Shown: positions 42,478-51,447 of the stretch, one piece after another
Numbering within the stretch: position 1 is the stretch's first letter
Layout of the letters: each line of letters starts with the position of its first letter
DNA from: JAGVIE01 sp964520905
GTDB lineage: Bacteria; Bacteroidota; Ignavibacteria; UBA10030; SZUA-254
DNA length: 64,000 nt
Reading direction: 5' to 3'
NCBI GenBank assembly: GCA_964520905.1
Contig: CAZFQL010000011.1
Location: 62,001 to 126,000 of the forward strand
Translations under genes and position numbers: made by a program
Notes under the pieces: generated by a model
What the model was told of the DNA's origin: nothing
The model's input: only the letters and a program-made list of their open reading frames with translations
Databases searched by the model: none

Positions 42478-43533
42478 GTGACCCAACATTTAAAAACTGC
42501 GTTCAAATATATAACGAGCATCGGTCTGACTCTTCTGTTTCTTTATTTTGCATTCAGAGGAACTGACTTTGCCGGTGTATGGCTGATATTGGCGGGAGCG
42601 AATTATTGGTGGGCTTTATCGCTTCTGCCCATGCTGATAATAAGCCATATGTTGCGGGCGTGGCGATGGGAATATCTTCTGCGCCCGATCAAACGCGATC
42701 TGAAATACCGGAATCTTTTTTCCGCAACGATTGTCGGTTACATGTTGAACAATCTTTTTTCCCGTCTTGGCGAAATCGCACGTCCTTATGCCATCGGTAA
42801 GTTAGAAGGTATTTCACGCAGCGCCGCGCTGGGTACGATTATAGTCGAGAGAATTTTTGATATGTTATCTTTCATGATCGTTGTTGCTCTAATACCTGTT
42901 GTATACTCCGGACCGCTGACTCAGGTATTTCCATGGCTTGAAGAAACCGGCATCTGGATTTCGATAGTGACGCTTATGGCACTCGCAGTGTTCACATTTC
43001 TCATGATGAGGCGGGATATTGTCGTTCGCATTTTGGAATTTATTACACGGCATCTTTCGCCCAAAAATGCTAAACTTGTTCATCATATAACGCACTCTTT
43101 CTTGGATGGTTTTCTATTTCTGAAACAACCCAAAAATTATTTCATGATTGCTTTTTTAAGTGTGTTAGTTTGGATATTTTACGTTATCATGCAGTTTCTT
43201 CCGTTCTACGCTTTCAATATGACGGAGAAATATTCGCTCGATTTGGGGACTGCTATGGTCGTTCAGGCAATATCGAGCATCGGTTTCATACTTCCGACTC
43301 CGGGAGGAACAGGATCATATCATTATTTCGTCATTCAAACTCTGACAAAACTTTATGGCGTGAGTGACGATGTTGCAAGAAGTTATGCTACCGTCACACA
43401 CGCAATCGGATTTATTGGAACTACACTATTAGGTTTTTACTTCTTCTTCAAGGATAAGCTCCATCTCGGAGATATGAAAAAACGAGAGTTGACTCAAGAA
43501 CCGGCAAATGGAGATGAGGCAAATGAGAAATAA
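42478..43533 (+). CDS. flippase-like membrane protein (UPF0104/LPG synthase-type)
   Basis: A 351-residue inner-membrane protein with eight or so hydrophobic segments. The internal SHMLRAWRWEYLLRPIKRD, NLFSRLGEIARPYAIGKLEGISRSAALGTIIVERIFDML and LPTPGGTGSYHYFVIQTL blocks are the marks of the lysylphosphatidylglycerol synthetase-like transmembrane family, many members of which are uncharacterised and may move lipid-linked sugars. The start is GTG 30 bases after lolA; its last bases overlap the next gene. No catalytic aminoacyl-transferase domain is attached. Confidence 0.85.
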   Translation: MTQHLKTAFKYITSIGLTLLFLYFAFRGTDFAGVWLILAGANYWWALSLLPMLIISHMLRAWRWEYLLRPIKRDLKYRNLFSATIVGYMLNNLFSRLGEIARPYAIGKLEGISRSAALGTIIVERIFDMLSFMIVVALIPVVYSGPLTQVFPWLEETGIWISIVTLMALAVFTFLMMRRDIVVRILEFITRHLSPKNAKLVHHITHSFLDGFLFLKQPKNYFMIAFLSVLVWIFYVIMQFLPFYAFNMTEKYSLDLGTAMVVQAISSIGFILPTPGGTGSYHYFVIQTLTKLYGVSDDVARSYATVTHAIGFIGTTLLGFYFFFKDKLHLGDMKKRELTQEPANGDEANEK

Positions 43534-44203
43534 ACTTCTCTATTTTATAGGTATGCTTTTTTTATGTTCTCAAACCGCACTCTCTCAACCCGGCTCACCT
43601 CCAAGTGAGAGATTTTATTACGGCATTGCCGTGGGATTGGGTGTCAGCGGTATAAACGCCCCTGACATGGTAGATTATCTTAATTATAATTTTACGCCGG
43701 CGTCAAAGCTCGATGATTTCGTGGCTGCCGCCGAATTTTTCGGATCCGGGGCATTTCAAATCTCTTCGTCATGGGGGATTAAAGTTGAATATGCTTATCT
43801 CATAAAAACATATACCATACCGGTTCAATCATTTCCCGATTATAATTTTACGAGTAAGATTCATATGCCCACCGTTCTCGCACAATATATTATTCCGGGA
43901 GATGGTTTTCTTTTTAAGTTTGGCGCCGGGGCGGGATATCATATCGCTCAATTTTCACAGGATCTATTTTATTCCAATACTCAATATCATGCTCAAGGAG
44001 TTGGAATCAAACTCGAAGCTGAAGGAAATACTGCCTTCGATGATCACCTATACGGTTATATTGCTATGGATATTCGCGGCGATTTTATGGGCGATTTTAA
44101 AGATTCCAACAAAAATTCAATAACCAACCGTGTTACAGGAAAAACTGTGGGGATGAATTTCTTCACTGTCGGTTTGAAATTCGGTCTTGCGTACTATTAT
44201 TAA
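43523..44203 (+). CDS. outer-membrane beta-barrel-like protein
   Basis: A 226-residue exported protein: signal peptide MRNKLLYFIGMLFLCSQTALS, then alternating strands with many Tyr, Gly and Phe (WGIKVEYAYLIKTY, FKFGAGAGYHIAQFSQ, GYIAMDIRGDFMGDF) and a final strand FFTVGLKFGLAYYY ending in an aromatic residue, as in small outer-membrane barrels. I chose the ATG at 43523 with GGAGATGAGG ahead; it overlaps the flippase-like gene by 11 bases. Specific role unknown. Confidence 0.7.
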   Translation: MRNKLLYFIGMLFLCSQTALSQPGSPPSERFYYGIAVGLGVSGINAPDMVDYLNYNFTPASKLDDFVAAAEFFGSGAFQISSSWGIKVEYAYLIKTYTIPVQSFPDYNFTSKIHMPTVLAQYIIPGDGFLFKFGAGAGYHIAQFSQDLFYSNTQYHAQGVGIKLEAEGNTAFDDHLYGYIAMDIRGDFMGDFKDSNKNSITNRVTGKTVGMNFFTVGLKFGLAYYY

Positions 44204-44258
44204 AGTTTTTATTTTTATTAACCCATATATTTTCAATAACAATTTACTTGGAGTGTCT

Positions 44259-44921
44259 ATGTTGCACAAGAGATTATTCAATATCATCATTGCGTTAATA
44301 CTTCTGATAAGTTTATCAACGGCTCAGGAGAAACAAAGTGCGAAAAAATTCGATAATCCTAAATTAGAGAAAGGAAATCTCGTGGTAATCATGAAAACAT
44401 CGTTAGGAACGATCAAGATAGAATTGTTCCGTGACAAAGCGCCGATAAGCGTGAAAAATTTTCTCAGCTATGTCGATGAAAAGTATTACGATAACACAGT
44501 GTTCCACCGCGTTATTAAAGGATTCATGATTCAAGGCGGAGGTTTCATGGCAGTCGATCCGATCAAACAAAAACCCCCAAAGGCTCCGATCAAGAATGAA
44601 TCGGATAACGGATTGAAAAATGATCGCGGTACGATTGCGATGGCGCGGACGCAAGACCCGAACAGCGCGACATCTCAATTTTTCATCAATGTCGTCGATA
44701 ACAACAGTCTCAATCGCGGTGCAGCCGACCCAAACGGATATGCGGTTTTCGGTAAAGTCATAGAAGGGATGGATGTAGTTGATAAAATCCGGGATGTAAT
44801 AACCGGAAATTTACCGGCGATTGCCCACAGCGGCGATCAGGAGATGAAGACGACCTTCCAGAATGTACCGCTTACTAAAGTAGTGGTCGAATCCGTTCGT
44901 CGTGTTGATGTAAAGAAATAA
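44259..44921 (+). CDS. cyclophilin-type peptidyl-prolyl isomerase, exported
   Basis: Speeds cis-trans isomerisation of Xaa-Pro bonds. 220 residues: signal peptide MLHKRLFNIIIALILLISLSTA, then a compact cyclophilin domain with FHRVIKGFMIQGG, MARTQDPNSATSQFFINV and YAVFGKVIEGMDVVDKI. The catalytic Arg and Gln-Gly-Gly are present. Tryptophan at the cyclosporin position is not seen, as in many bacterial forms. I chose the ATG at 44259 with TTGGAG upstream, because an earlier start would overlap the barrel gene and bury the signal. Probably periplasmic folding helper. Confidence 0.92.
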   Translation: MLHKRLFNIIIALILLISLSTAQEKQSAKKFDNPKLEKGNLVVIMKTSLGTIKIELFRDKAPISVKNFLSYVDEKYYDNTVFHRVIKGFMIQGGGFMAVDPIKQKPPKAPIKNESDNGLKNDRGTIAMARTQDPNSATSQFFINVVDNNSLNRGAADPNGYAVFGKVIEGMDVVDKIRDVITGNLPAIAHSGDQEMKTTFQNVPLTKVVVESVRRVDVKK

Positions 44922-44935
44922 ATCGTCGGTTATCA

Positions 44936-45958
44936 GTGGCTAAATCGAAATCAAATGGTCTTTCGTACGAAGACGTAGAGCGTTCTATCCGTCAGAAGAA
45001 ATTCTCACCCGTATATTTATTTTACGGTGAAGAAGATTTTCTCATCCAGGAAATACTCGATCTTATCATCGATAAAGCAGTTGATTCATCGACAAAAAGT
45101 TTTAATCTGGACATTCTTTATGGTGCCGATGCTGATGCAATCGATATTGTTTCGCTTGCATCAGCATTCCCCATGATAGCTGAGTACCGTGTAGTAGTCG
45201 TCAAGGAATTCGATCGATTAACTAATAAAGACAATCTGATTCCGTTCATCGAAAACGCACTGCCTTCAACTTTGTTAGTTTTAATCCTCGAAAAACCGGA
45301 TTTCCGAGTGAAGATTTATCAATCAATCAAGAAACATGCGACGGTTTTAGAGTTCAAGCGGATGTACGAAAATAAGATCCCGGAATGGATCGAAACTCAG
45401 ATCGCAAAGTTAGGCAAAAGTGCCTCGCCCGATGCCTGCCAGCTCATTCAATCGCACGTCGGGAATTCCATAAGAGAAATCCGAAATGAGATAGATAAAC
45501 TATTCATCTTTATTGGTGATAAAAAATCGATTGATGTTGATGATGTTAATTCAGTCGTAGGAATATCGAAACGATATAATATCTTTGAACTCCAAAAAGC
45601 CATCGGGAGAAAGGATATAGCGTCGGCACAGGAAATTCTCCAGAGAATGCTGGAAGCGAGCGAGTCACCGGTGAGTATTATTGTAATGTTGACGAAGTAT
45701 TTCCAAAAATTGTACATCATTTGGGATCATCTGGAAAATAAAATCACGAAGGATGAATTAATTCAAAACTTACGATTATCTCCGAAGCAAATTCCGCATC
45801 TGGGTAACGAGATTGCTATCGCGGGAAATTTTCCTCCAGAGGCTCTTAATCGTTGTTTCGCAGCGTTAATAGATACGGATGAAAAACTAAAATCTTCAAG
45901 TCAGGATGAAAAGCTAATTCTAACGCTTATGTTGCATAGCATGATAAGAGCGACATAA
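44936..45958 (+). CDS. holA: DNA polymerase III delta subunit
   Basis: Clamp-loader subunit that opens the sliding clamp. 340 residues, GTG start. The N-terminal part has PVYLFYGEEDFLIQEILD, the middle VVVVKEFDRL and ALPSTLLVLILEKPD, and the C-terminal part KRYNIFELQKAIGRKDIASAQEILQRML with SPVSIIVMLTKYFQKLY and the final IDTDEKLKSSSQDEKLILTLML, all typical of HolA. It follows cyclophilin by 14 bases. Weak ribosome binding site. Confidence 0.93.
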   Translation: MAKSKSNGLSYEDVERSIRQKKFSPVYLFYGEEDFLIQEILDLIIDKAVDSSTKSFNLDILYGADADAIDIVSLASAFPMIAEYRVVVVKEFDRLTNKDNLIPFIENALPSTLLVLILEKPDFRVKIYQSIKKHATVLEFKRMYENKIPEWIETQIAKLGKSASPDACQLIQSHVGNSIREIRNEIDKLFIFIGDKKSIDVDDVNSVVGISKRYNIFELQKAIGRKDIASAQEILQRMLEASESPVSIIVMLTKYFQKLYIIWDHLENKITKDELIQNLRLSPKQIPHLGNEIAIAGNFPPEALNRCFAALIDTDEKLKSSSQDEKLILTLMLHSMIRAT

Positions 45959-46029
45959 TATATACTATGGATTGATCTCTGAAGGATAATTGTGTTCTCC
46001 CTTTTTTGTTAACACCCGATAAATTCCGC

Positions 46030-46058
46030 TTGACATAGATATATTCTTGTCGTACATT
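46030..46058 (+). promoter_or_regulatory. sigma-70 type promoter before the SPOR gene
   Basis: TTGACA (46030-46035), 17-base spacer, TACATT (46053-46058), 35 bases before the ATG. Confidence 0.6.
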
Positions 46059-46093
46059 TGATGGGGGCAAGAATTCCATTCAAATAATTTTTT

Positions 46094-46621
46094 ATGCCGT
46101 TAAATATCAAAGAAAATGAAAAACCGCTGATTGCGGATGTTATCAGCCACGAACCAATACTGCATTCACCTCAAAAGGAACGTCCGTTATTCCGCAATTT
46201 AATACTTGTTGGATTTGTATCGGTCGTGTTGGCATCGCTCATCTTTCTTGTCTATATATTTTCTGATAAGAAAAATATCCAAACTGAAACTCATAATGCG
46301 ATTGTCACTGAGCATGAACAACAAGGAGAGATAGATGTGGCTCAACCAGAAGCGCCGTTAAAACCGGTAACTGAACCTTCAAAAGCAGAACTACCGGATG
46401 GTAACTTAACAATTTATATAGCTTCGTATGTCGATCAATCGATCGCTGATGATGAAGTTGCTCGGTGGAAAGAAGCAGGATACCCGGCTTTAGTTGTAGG
46501 GGTGGATAAACATTATAGAGTTTCGCTGGGTCAATTCGATTCAGTATCTGCCGCAAAACAATCGGCAGAAGATTTGCAAGAAGCATTTGAAAATGGATAT
46601 TGGATTGGAAGCTTGAAATGA
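46094..46621 (+). CDS. membrane-anchored SPOR-domain protein
   Basis: A 175-residue bitopic protein: cytoplasmic head, one membrane helix (about residues 38-56, LILVGFVSVVLASLIFLVY), a Glu/Pro/Ala linker, and a C-terminal SPOR domain (about residues 105-172) with LTIYIASYVDQSIADDEV and YRVSLGQFDSVSAAKQSAEDL. SPOR domains bind denuded septal peptidoglycan. The typical second-strand (Q-V-G-S-F) element is altered to IYIASYV. Likely a cell-division or envelope protein. Confidence 0.85.
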   Translation: MPLNIKENEKPLIADVISHEPILHSPQKERPLFRNLILVGFVSVVLASLIFLVYIFSDKKNIQTETHNAIVTEHEQQGEIDVAQPEAPLKPVTEPSKAELPDGNLTIYIASYVDQSIADDEVARWKEAGYPALVVGVDKHYRVSLGQFDSVSAAKQSAEDLQEAFENGYWIGSLK

Positions 46622-46698
46622 TAGGTGATGATTTTGCGATTCTGAATGAATCTTTGTATATTAGTACCACATTTTGATATAGAATTGGAGAAATTTTA

Positions 46699-46923
46699 AT
46701 GAAAAAAGGTATTCATCCCCAGTACAAGAAATCAATGGTTACTTGCGTATGCGGTAGCATATTTGAGACACGATCTACTGCAGGAAATCTGAAGATCGAA
46801 ATTTGTTCGAAATGCCATCCGTTTTTTACCGGGAAACAAAAACTAATGGATTCCGCCGGTCGCGTTGAGCGCTTTAACAGAAAATACGGTAAGAAAACTC
46901 AAGAGGCGGCAGCTACGGTATAA
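46699..46923 (+). CDS. rpmE: 50S ribosomal protein L31, zinc form
   Basis: A 74-residue ribosomal protein: MKKGIHPQYK, then TCVCGSIFETRST (C-x-C), EICSKCHPFFTGKQKL (CxxC) and DSAGRVERFNRKYG. Presence of the four cysteines makes it the zinc-binding C+ type. The C-terminal AAATV tail is variable. Strong GGAGAAATTTTA ribosome binding site. An intrinsic terminator follows, so it is a monocistronic unit or the end of one. Confidence 0.97.
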   Translation: MKKGIHPQYKKSMVTCVCGSIFETRSTAGNLKIEICSKCHPFFTGKQKLMDSAGRVERFNRKYGKKTQEAAATV

Positions 46924-46951
46924 GGGGATACACATCGCTAATTTATCACGA

Positions 46952-46985
46952 AACGGAATTCTGAGGAATCGGAATTCCGTTTTTT
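46952..46985 (+). terminator. intrinsic terminator after rpmE
   Basis: AACGGAATTC (46952-46961) and GAATTCCGTT (46972-46981), 10 bp perfect, 10-base loop, followed by more T. Confidence 0.9.
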
Positions 46986-47000
46986 ACTCATAGCAATTTT

Positions 47001-48254
47001 ATGCAAATTTGTATATTCGAAGATAAATACTATAAGAATTTTCTTCCGCTGGTTTACTTCCGACCCGTTTACCATTTGCATTGCGGAGTTTTTTCTTTGA
47101 GGGAAAAAATCGAGAGCATGTTCCCTAAAATACAAACCGTTCTTCATATGCGCGAAGACCTTGCCGAGAATGTTTCCGAAAATTTCCCGCTGCTGAAAAT
47201 TAATCGTTTACCGAGCGATGATATTTGGTTTATTAACGGCAGAGTTCTGGCTGATGAGAATCTCGTAAAATTTCTTAAATCCAATTCGGTAACAGAGAAG
47301 GTTTATATTCACGGCGACACAATCGCTGCCGCTTTCGTCAAACGTGGAAATCTTTCAAAATTATCCGGTAACTTAAGCAATCTTACAATAGATGAATCGT
47401 TGTTCAAAAATATTCCGTCTGAAATATTTTCAGGAACGATCATGCAGTTTCCTTGGGATACAGTAAACCATACTGCCGAAGAAATTAGCAGAGATTTTAG
47501 ACGCTCAAAGATCAAAAATAAAATAACCGGGAAAGTTTATGCCGGTTCCCACCTTATTAATAAGAAAAACATAATCATCGGTAAGGGATCTATTGTCAAA
47601 CCGGGCGCCGTTCTTGATGCCGAGAAGGGATCGATAATAATTGGCAAAAACGTCACCATTATGCCGAATGCAGTTATCGAGGGACCATCATTCATCGGAG
47701 ATAATTCAATCGTCAAGATCGGGGCGAAGATTTATCACGGCACATCGATCGGTAAGTGGTGCAAAGTCGGAGGGGAGATTGAAGCTTCGATTATCCAGTC
47801 TTATTCCAATAAACAGCATGAGGGATTTCTTGGCCATTCCTATTTAGGAAGCTGGGTGAACCTTGGCGCCGATACAAACACGAGCGATTTGAAAAATAAT
47901 TATAGTACGATTCGTATTCACGTGAACAACAAGATTATGGATTCCGGTCAACAGTTCATTGGACTGACCATGGGCGATCACTCTAAATCCGGAATAAATG
48001 TCATGTTTGATACAGGAACAGTTGCCGGAGTATCCAGCAATGTTTTCGGTTCGGGTTTGCCATCCAAGTTTATTCCTTCTTTTGCATGGGGTGGACAAAC
48101 GGGGTTTACGATCTATGATCTGGAAAAATCGCTCGATACCATGCGTATCGTCATGGCGCGGCGAAATCTGAAGATGTCGGCAGCGTATGAAAGGTTAGTT
48201 CGAAAGATTTTTGGCGACACCGTTGAGGAAAGACGAAGCGCGGGGGTGAAATGA
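47001..48254 (+). CDS. GlmU-family sugar-1-phosphate nucleotidyl/acetyltransferase
   Basis: A 417-residue protein of the alternative GlmU family of Bacteroidetes and relatives. The N-terminal domain (MQICIFEDKYYKNFLPLVYFRPVYHLHCGVFSLREK, read in pieces) is a divergent nucleotidyltransferase; residues 165-370 are a left-handed beta helix with hexad repeats (GKGSIVKPGAVLDAEKGSIIIGKNVTIMPNAVIEGPSFIGDNSIVKIGAKIYHG in pieces), and LGSWVNLGADTNTSDLKNNYSTI is the acyltransferase signature. Probable role: UDP-N-acetylglucosamine supply for envelope synthesis. Overlaps rsmB by four bases. Confidence 0.85.
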   Translation: MQICIFEDKYYKNFLPLVYFRPVYHLHCGVFSLREKIESMFPKIQTVLHMREDLAENVSENFPLLKINRLPSDDIWFINGRVLADENLVKFLKSNSVTEKVYIHGDTIAAAFVKRGNLSKLSGNLSNLTIDESLFKNIPSEIFSGTIMQFPWDTVNHTAEEISRDFRRSKIKNKITGKVYAGSHLINKKNIIIGKGSIVKPGAVLDAEKGSIIIGKNVTIMPNAVIEGPSFIGDNSIVKIGAKIYHGTSIGKWCKVGGEIEASIIQSYSNKQHEGFLGHSYLGSWVNLGADTNTSDLKNNYSTIRIHVNNKIMDSGQQFIGLTMGDHSKSGINVMFDTGTVAGVSSNVFGSGLPSKFIPSFAWGGQTGFTIYDLEKSLDTMRIVMARRNLKMSAAYERLVRKIFGDTVEERRSAGVK

Positions 48255-49642
48255 ATTCTGATACTGGAGAATTTAAAACGCAAACCGTTCTACATCAGGA
48301 TAAGCCGACTCTTTATGCTGGTCCGCGCGGAACCGCTGTAAAAATTCTAAACCGTGTAGAGAGAACGGATTCATATCTCGACAAATTACTCGATGCCGAG
48401 CTTAAGTCGAAAGATGTTGCCGACATCGATAAAAGTTTACTTGCAGAAATAGTACATGGCGTTATGCGCTGGCAAGGGCGACTCGACTGGGTACTGAATG
48501 GATTCACGCACGGTAATTTTTCCAAATCGGAGGTTAACGTACGTAATGCTCTTCGTGTTGCACTTTACCAAATTCTTTTTCTTAACCATGTTCCTCAGTA
48601 TGCTGCTGTAAATGAAGCTGTTGAATTCATTAAGCGGATTCGTGGCGATAAGTTTGCCGGTTTCGTGAATGCGGTATTACGCAACATAATTCGGACGATT
48701 GACGGCATACATTATCCCAATCCCGAAGAAGATCTCAATCAATACATAGCGGTCTATTACTCTCATCCTGCCTGGATGGTAAAGCGATGGCTTCCCCGTT
48801 TTGGACGTGAGGATTTGGAAAAGCTACTCATTGCAAATAATGAAGTCCCCGGCTTGACTCTTCGTATTAATAAGTTAAAAATTTCTTCATCGGAATTTCT
48901 CTCGTTGATCGAAAAGCAGAATGTCCCATTCCAAGGATCAACGCTTATAGATTATTTCATTAAAGTGAAGAGTCTATCCGGGATTTCTCAGATGAACATT
49001 TTCCAGAGCGGATATTTCTCTATTCAGGATGAAAGCGCGGCTCTCCCCGTTCTTCTTCTCAATCCTCAGCCGGGCGAGCGCGTTATCGATATGTGTGCGG
49101 CACCTGGCGGCAAAACGACATTTATCGCCGAACTGATGAACAATCAAGGCGAGATTGTAGCAGTTGATAAATATGAAAGCAAATTAAATTTGATTAAACT
49201 GAGTTGTGACCGGCTCGGCATTAAGAATGTTCAGCTGATTGTGGGCGATAGCTCAATATCGGATATTCCTGCAGCGGATAAAATTCTGGTCGACGCGCCT
49301 TGTTCCGGGTTAGGTACACTGAGGAAAAAGCCAGATATTAAATGGAAACGAGAACCGGAGGATATTACTCGGCTGGTTAAACAACAACTCGCATTGCTTG
49401 AGAATGCGGCAAAATTGTTAAAACCGGGCGGAGCGCTCGTTTACAGTACATGTACGACTGAACCTGAGGAAAACGATCAGTTGATAAAATCGTTTTTGCA
49501 GAAACATCCCGAGTTTAAAATCGATGATGCATCTAAGTTTGTTAATAAAGCTGTCGTTACAGCAGAAGGGATGATTGAGACGTTCCCTCATAAACATCAC
49601 ATTGATGGATCCTTCGCTGCGCGACTTATCAAATCTCAATAA
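48251..49642 (+). CDS. rsmB: 16S rRNA m5C967 methyltransferase RsmB
   Basis: SAM-dependent methylation of C967 in 16S rRNA. 463 residues: N-terminal NusB-like helical domain (residues 30-160), then the methyltransferase with DMCAAPGGKTTFI (motif I), DAPCSGLGTLRKKPDIKW (motif IV with the releasing Cys) and VYSTCTTEPEEND (motif VI, catalytic Cys), ending SFAARL. All catalytic residues present. Overlaps the GlmU-like gene; 28 bases before the next gene. Confidence 0.94.
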   Translation: MNSDTGEFKTQTVLHQDKPTLYAGPRGTAVKILNRVERTDSYLDKLLDAELKSKDVADIDKSLLAEIVHGVMRWQGRLDWVLNGFTHGNFSKSEVNVRNALRVALYQILFLNHVPQYAAVNEAVEFIKRIRGDKFAGFVNAVLRNIIRTIDGIHYPNPEEDLNQYIAVYYSHPAWMVKRWLPRFGREDLEKLLIANNEVPGLTLRINKLKISSSEFLSLIEKQNVPFQGSTLIDYFIKVKSLSGISQMNIFQSGYFSIQDESAALPVLLLNPQPGERVIDMCAAPGGKTTFIAELMNNQGEIVAVDKYESKLNLIKLSCDRLGIKNVQLIVGDSSISDIPAADKILVDAPCSGLGTLRKKPDIKWKREPEDITRLVKQQLALLENAAKLLKPGGALVYSTCTTEPEENDQLIKSFLQKHPEFKIDDASKFVNKAVVTAEGMIETFPHKHHIDGSFAARLIKSQ

Positions 49643-49669
49643 TATTAACTAAATCGGAATTGAGTACTT

Positions 49670-50899
49670 ATGAAAGCTATCATTAAACAAAAGCCACAAA
49701 TGTATCAGGCATGGCAAAAAGGATTTCAGCTTGTTGAGAGGGAGACACCAACAGTTCAAAATTCTGAAGATATTCAATTTAAAGTTGTTGCCGCCGGTAT
49801 ATGCGGCACCGATGTTGGTATTTACAATTCAAAAGACTCGCTAAAGAACAGCATGGCGAATATCTCACCGGATGGTGTAACAATCGGACATGAATTCTGC
49901 GGAAGGATCACTGATGCAGGAGTGAAAGCCAGAGTGCGACTCGCTAGTCAGGTAATTCAAAAATCAAAAGAGTACAAAGAAATCAAGAAGTTCGTTAAAA
50001 ATCGGACTGCCGCACAACTGGCTAAAGATAAATCATTGATTGAATACTTGAATAAAAATTTCATCGCTACTGCCGAGATGCACATAACTTGCGGTGAATG
50101 CGCCCAGTGCAAGTTAGGTGATTTCCATGTTTGCACAAAGACAGTGATTCGCGGATTACACGGCGACGGCTCTTATGCTGAATATATTGTACTACCCGCT
50201 GAGAATGTATTGATCTTCAAAAACGGAGAAATACCGGAAGAGATCGTTGGTTTCATGGATGCAATCGGGAATGCTGCACATACGGTACAGGTTCTTAAAT
50301 CGATTAAGGGTAAAACAGTTGCAGTGCTTGGACTTGGCGTAATCGGACTAATGTCGGTTGCTATTGCAAAGGGTGCCGGCGCGAAAAAGATTCTTGTAAC
50401 AGATGCCTCTCACGGTGAAAACACACATGAGAAATTGGAAGCGTTAAAATTCAAGATGGCGCGCTCACTCGGCGCTGATGCTTGTTTTGACGTATCGATA
50501 CCGGAAGAGAAGAAAGAATTTTATAAGATTGCAAAAGAACAAAACCACGGAGCGGGTGTTGATGCTGTGCTCGAAATGTCGGGCAGTTACCATGCATACG
50601 ACGATGCTTTTAATGTTGTGCGAATGGGCGGAGAGATTGCTCTCCTCGGTTTAACAAGCGGAACATTGCCCGTTGATTTTTCGAAGCATGTAATATTCCC
50701 CGGTATTACGATTCATGGAGTTATCGGAAGACGTGTCTGGTCAACATGGGATATTATGACGGAAATATTGAAGAAGGGATTAGCAAAGAGGTTTATGAAA
50801 GCCGGTTTCGTAACTCATCAAGTCCCATTAGTAGATTATGATAAGGGCTTTCAAGCAATAATCAACGGCGACGCATTAAAGGTTTTACTAAGACCGTAA
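49670..50899 (+). CDS. tdh: zinc-dependent dehydrogenase, probable L-threonine 3-dehydrogenase
   Basis: Medium-chain zinc alcohol dehydrogenase of 409 residues. Catalytic zinc ligands GICGTD (Cys 45) and GHEF (His 73, Glu 74), structural zinc cysteines CGECAQCKLGDFHVC (141, 144, 147, 155), and the Rossmann motif VLGLGVIG. Threonine dehydrogenase makes 2-amino-3-oxobutyrate, the substrate of the glycine C-acetyltransferase genes further on, which supports the assignment. Unusually, about 48 residues (85-132, Lys/Glu-rich and helical) are inserted between GHEF and the structural zinc loop, making the protein about 60 residues longer than usual. Other zinc dehydrogenases of this family remain possible. 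Confidence 0.8.
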   Translation: MKAIIKQKPQMYQAWQKGFQLVERETPTVQNSEDIQFKVVAAGICGTDVGIYNSKDSLKNSMANISPDGVTIGHEFCGRITDAGVKARVRLASQVIQKSKEYKEIKKFVKNRTAAQLAKDKSLIEYLNKNFIATAEMHITCGECAQCKLGDFHVCTKTVIRGLHGDGSYAEYIVLPAENVLIFKNGEIPEEIVGFMDAIGNAAHTVQVLKSIKGKTVAVLGLGVIGLMSVAIAKGAGAKKILVTDASHGENTHEKLEALKFKMARSLGADACFDVSIPEEKKEFYKIAKEQNHGAGVDAVLEMSGSYHAYDDAFNVVRMGGEIALLGLTSGTLPVDFSKHVIFPGITIHGVIGRRVWSTWDIMTEILKKGLAKRFMKAGFVTHQVPLVDYDKGFQAIINGDALKVLLRP

Positions 50900-51076
50900 C
50901 CACTAATATTATCTTTGACTTTTGTTATCGACCAAAGTCTGATTATAAATCGGACTATCTTTATGAATTTAAAAGGAATTATTTTATATTTGATCTGCAC
51001 ATCAGCAGCCATCCGCGTTCTTCCGAATATTTCATCTATTATTTTTGATTTTATGGTCTGATTTTATCCATCAAGT

Positions 51077-51436
51077 ATGATAAAAGGTACTGGCATTGAT
51101 ATCGTTGAGATGGAAAAATTCACTAAGATCAAAAACGACAACGATTTTATCAAGCAGATACTTACATCGAATGAAATCTCGAATCTGGCAAATAGGAATA
51201 AGTGTGAAGTTCAAATCGCGACTATTTTCGCAATTAAGGAAGCAGTATTGAAAGCGTTGGGATGGGGAATAACATTCGGTTCATACTGGCATGAAATAAA
51301 CGTCGCGGAAGATTTGCAAGTATCGCTAACGGGCAATCTGAAAAAACGTGCAGATGAAATACAAGTTTCAAAGATTCACAGCTCATATTCATATTCAAAA
51401 AATTATTTAACGGCATTTGTACTTCTTGAAGGATAA
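51077..51436 (+). CDS. acpS: holo-[acyl-carrier-protein] synthase
   Basis: Attaches 4'-phosphopantetheine from CoA to a serine of a carrier protein. 119 residues, family length. GTGIDIVEMEKF (Mg-binding Asp) and FAIKEAVLKALGWG (Glu/Lys active site) are the AcpS marks; the usual W/F-A-A-K-E is FAIKE. Its position 11 bases before an acyl-CoA synthetase and close to a stand-alone carrier protein suggests dedication to that carrier. The 178-base space before it shows only a small AGTCTGATT/AAATCGGACT hairpin. Confidence 0.85.
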   Translation: MIKGTGIDIVEMEKFTKIKNDNDFIKQILTSNEISNLANRNKCEVQIATIFAIKEAVLKALGWGITFGSYWHEINVAEDLQVSLTGNLKKRADEIQVSKIHSSYSYSKNYLTAFVLLEG

Positions 51437-51447
51437 AAGGAAAATAC

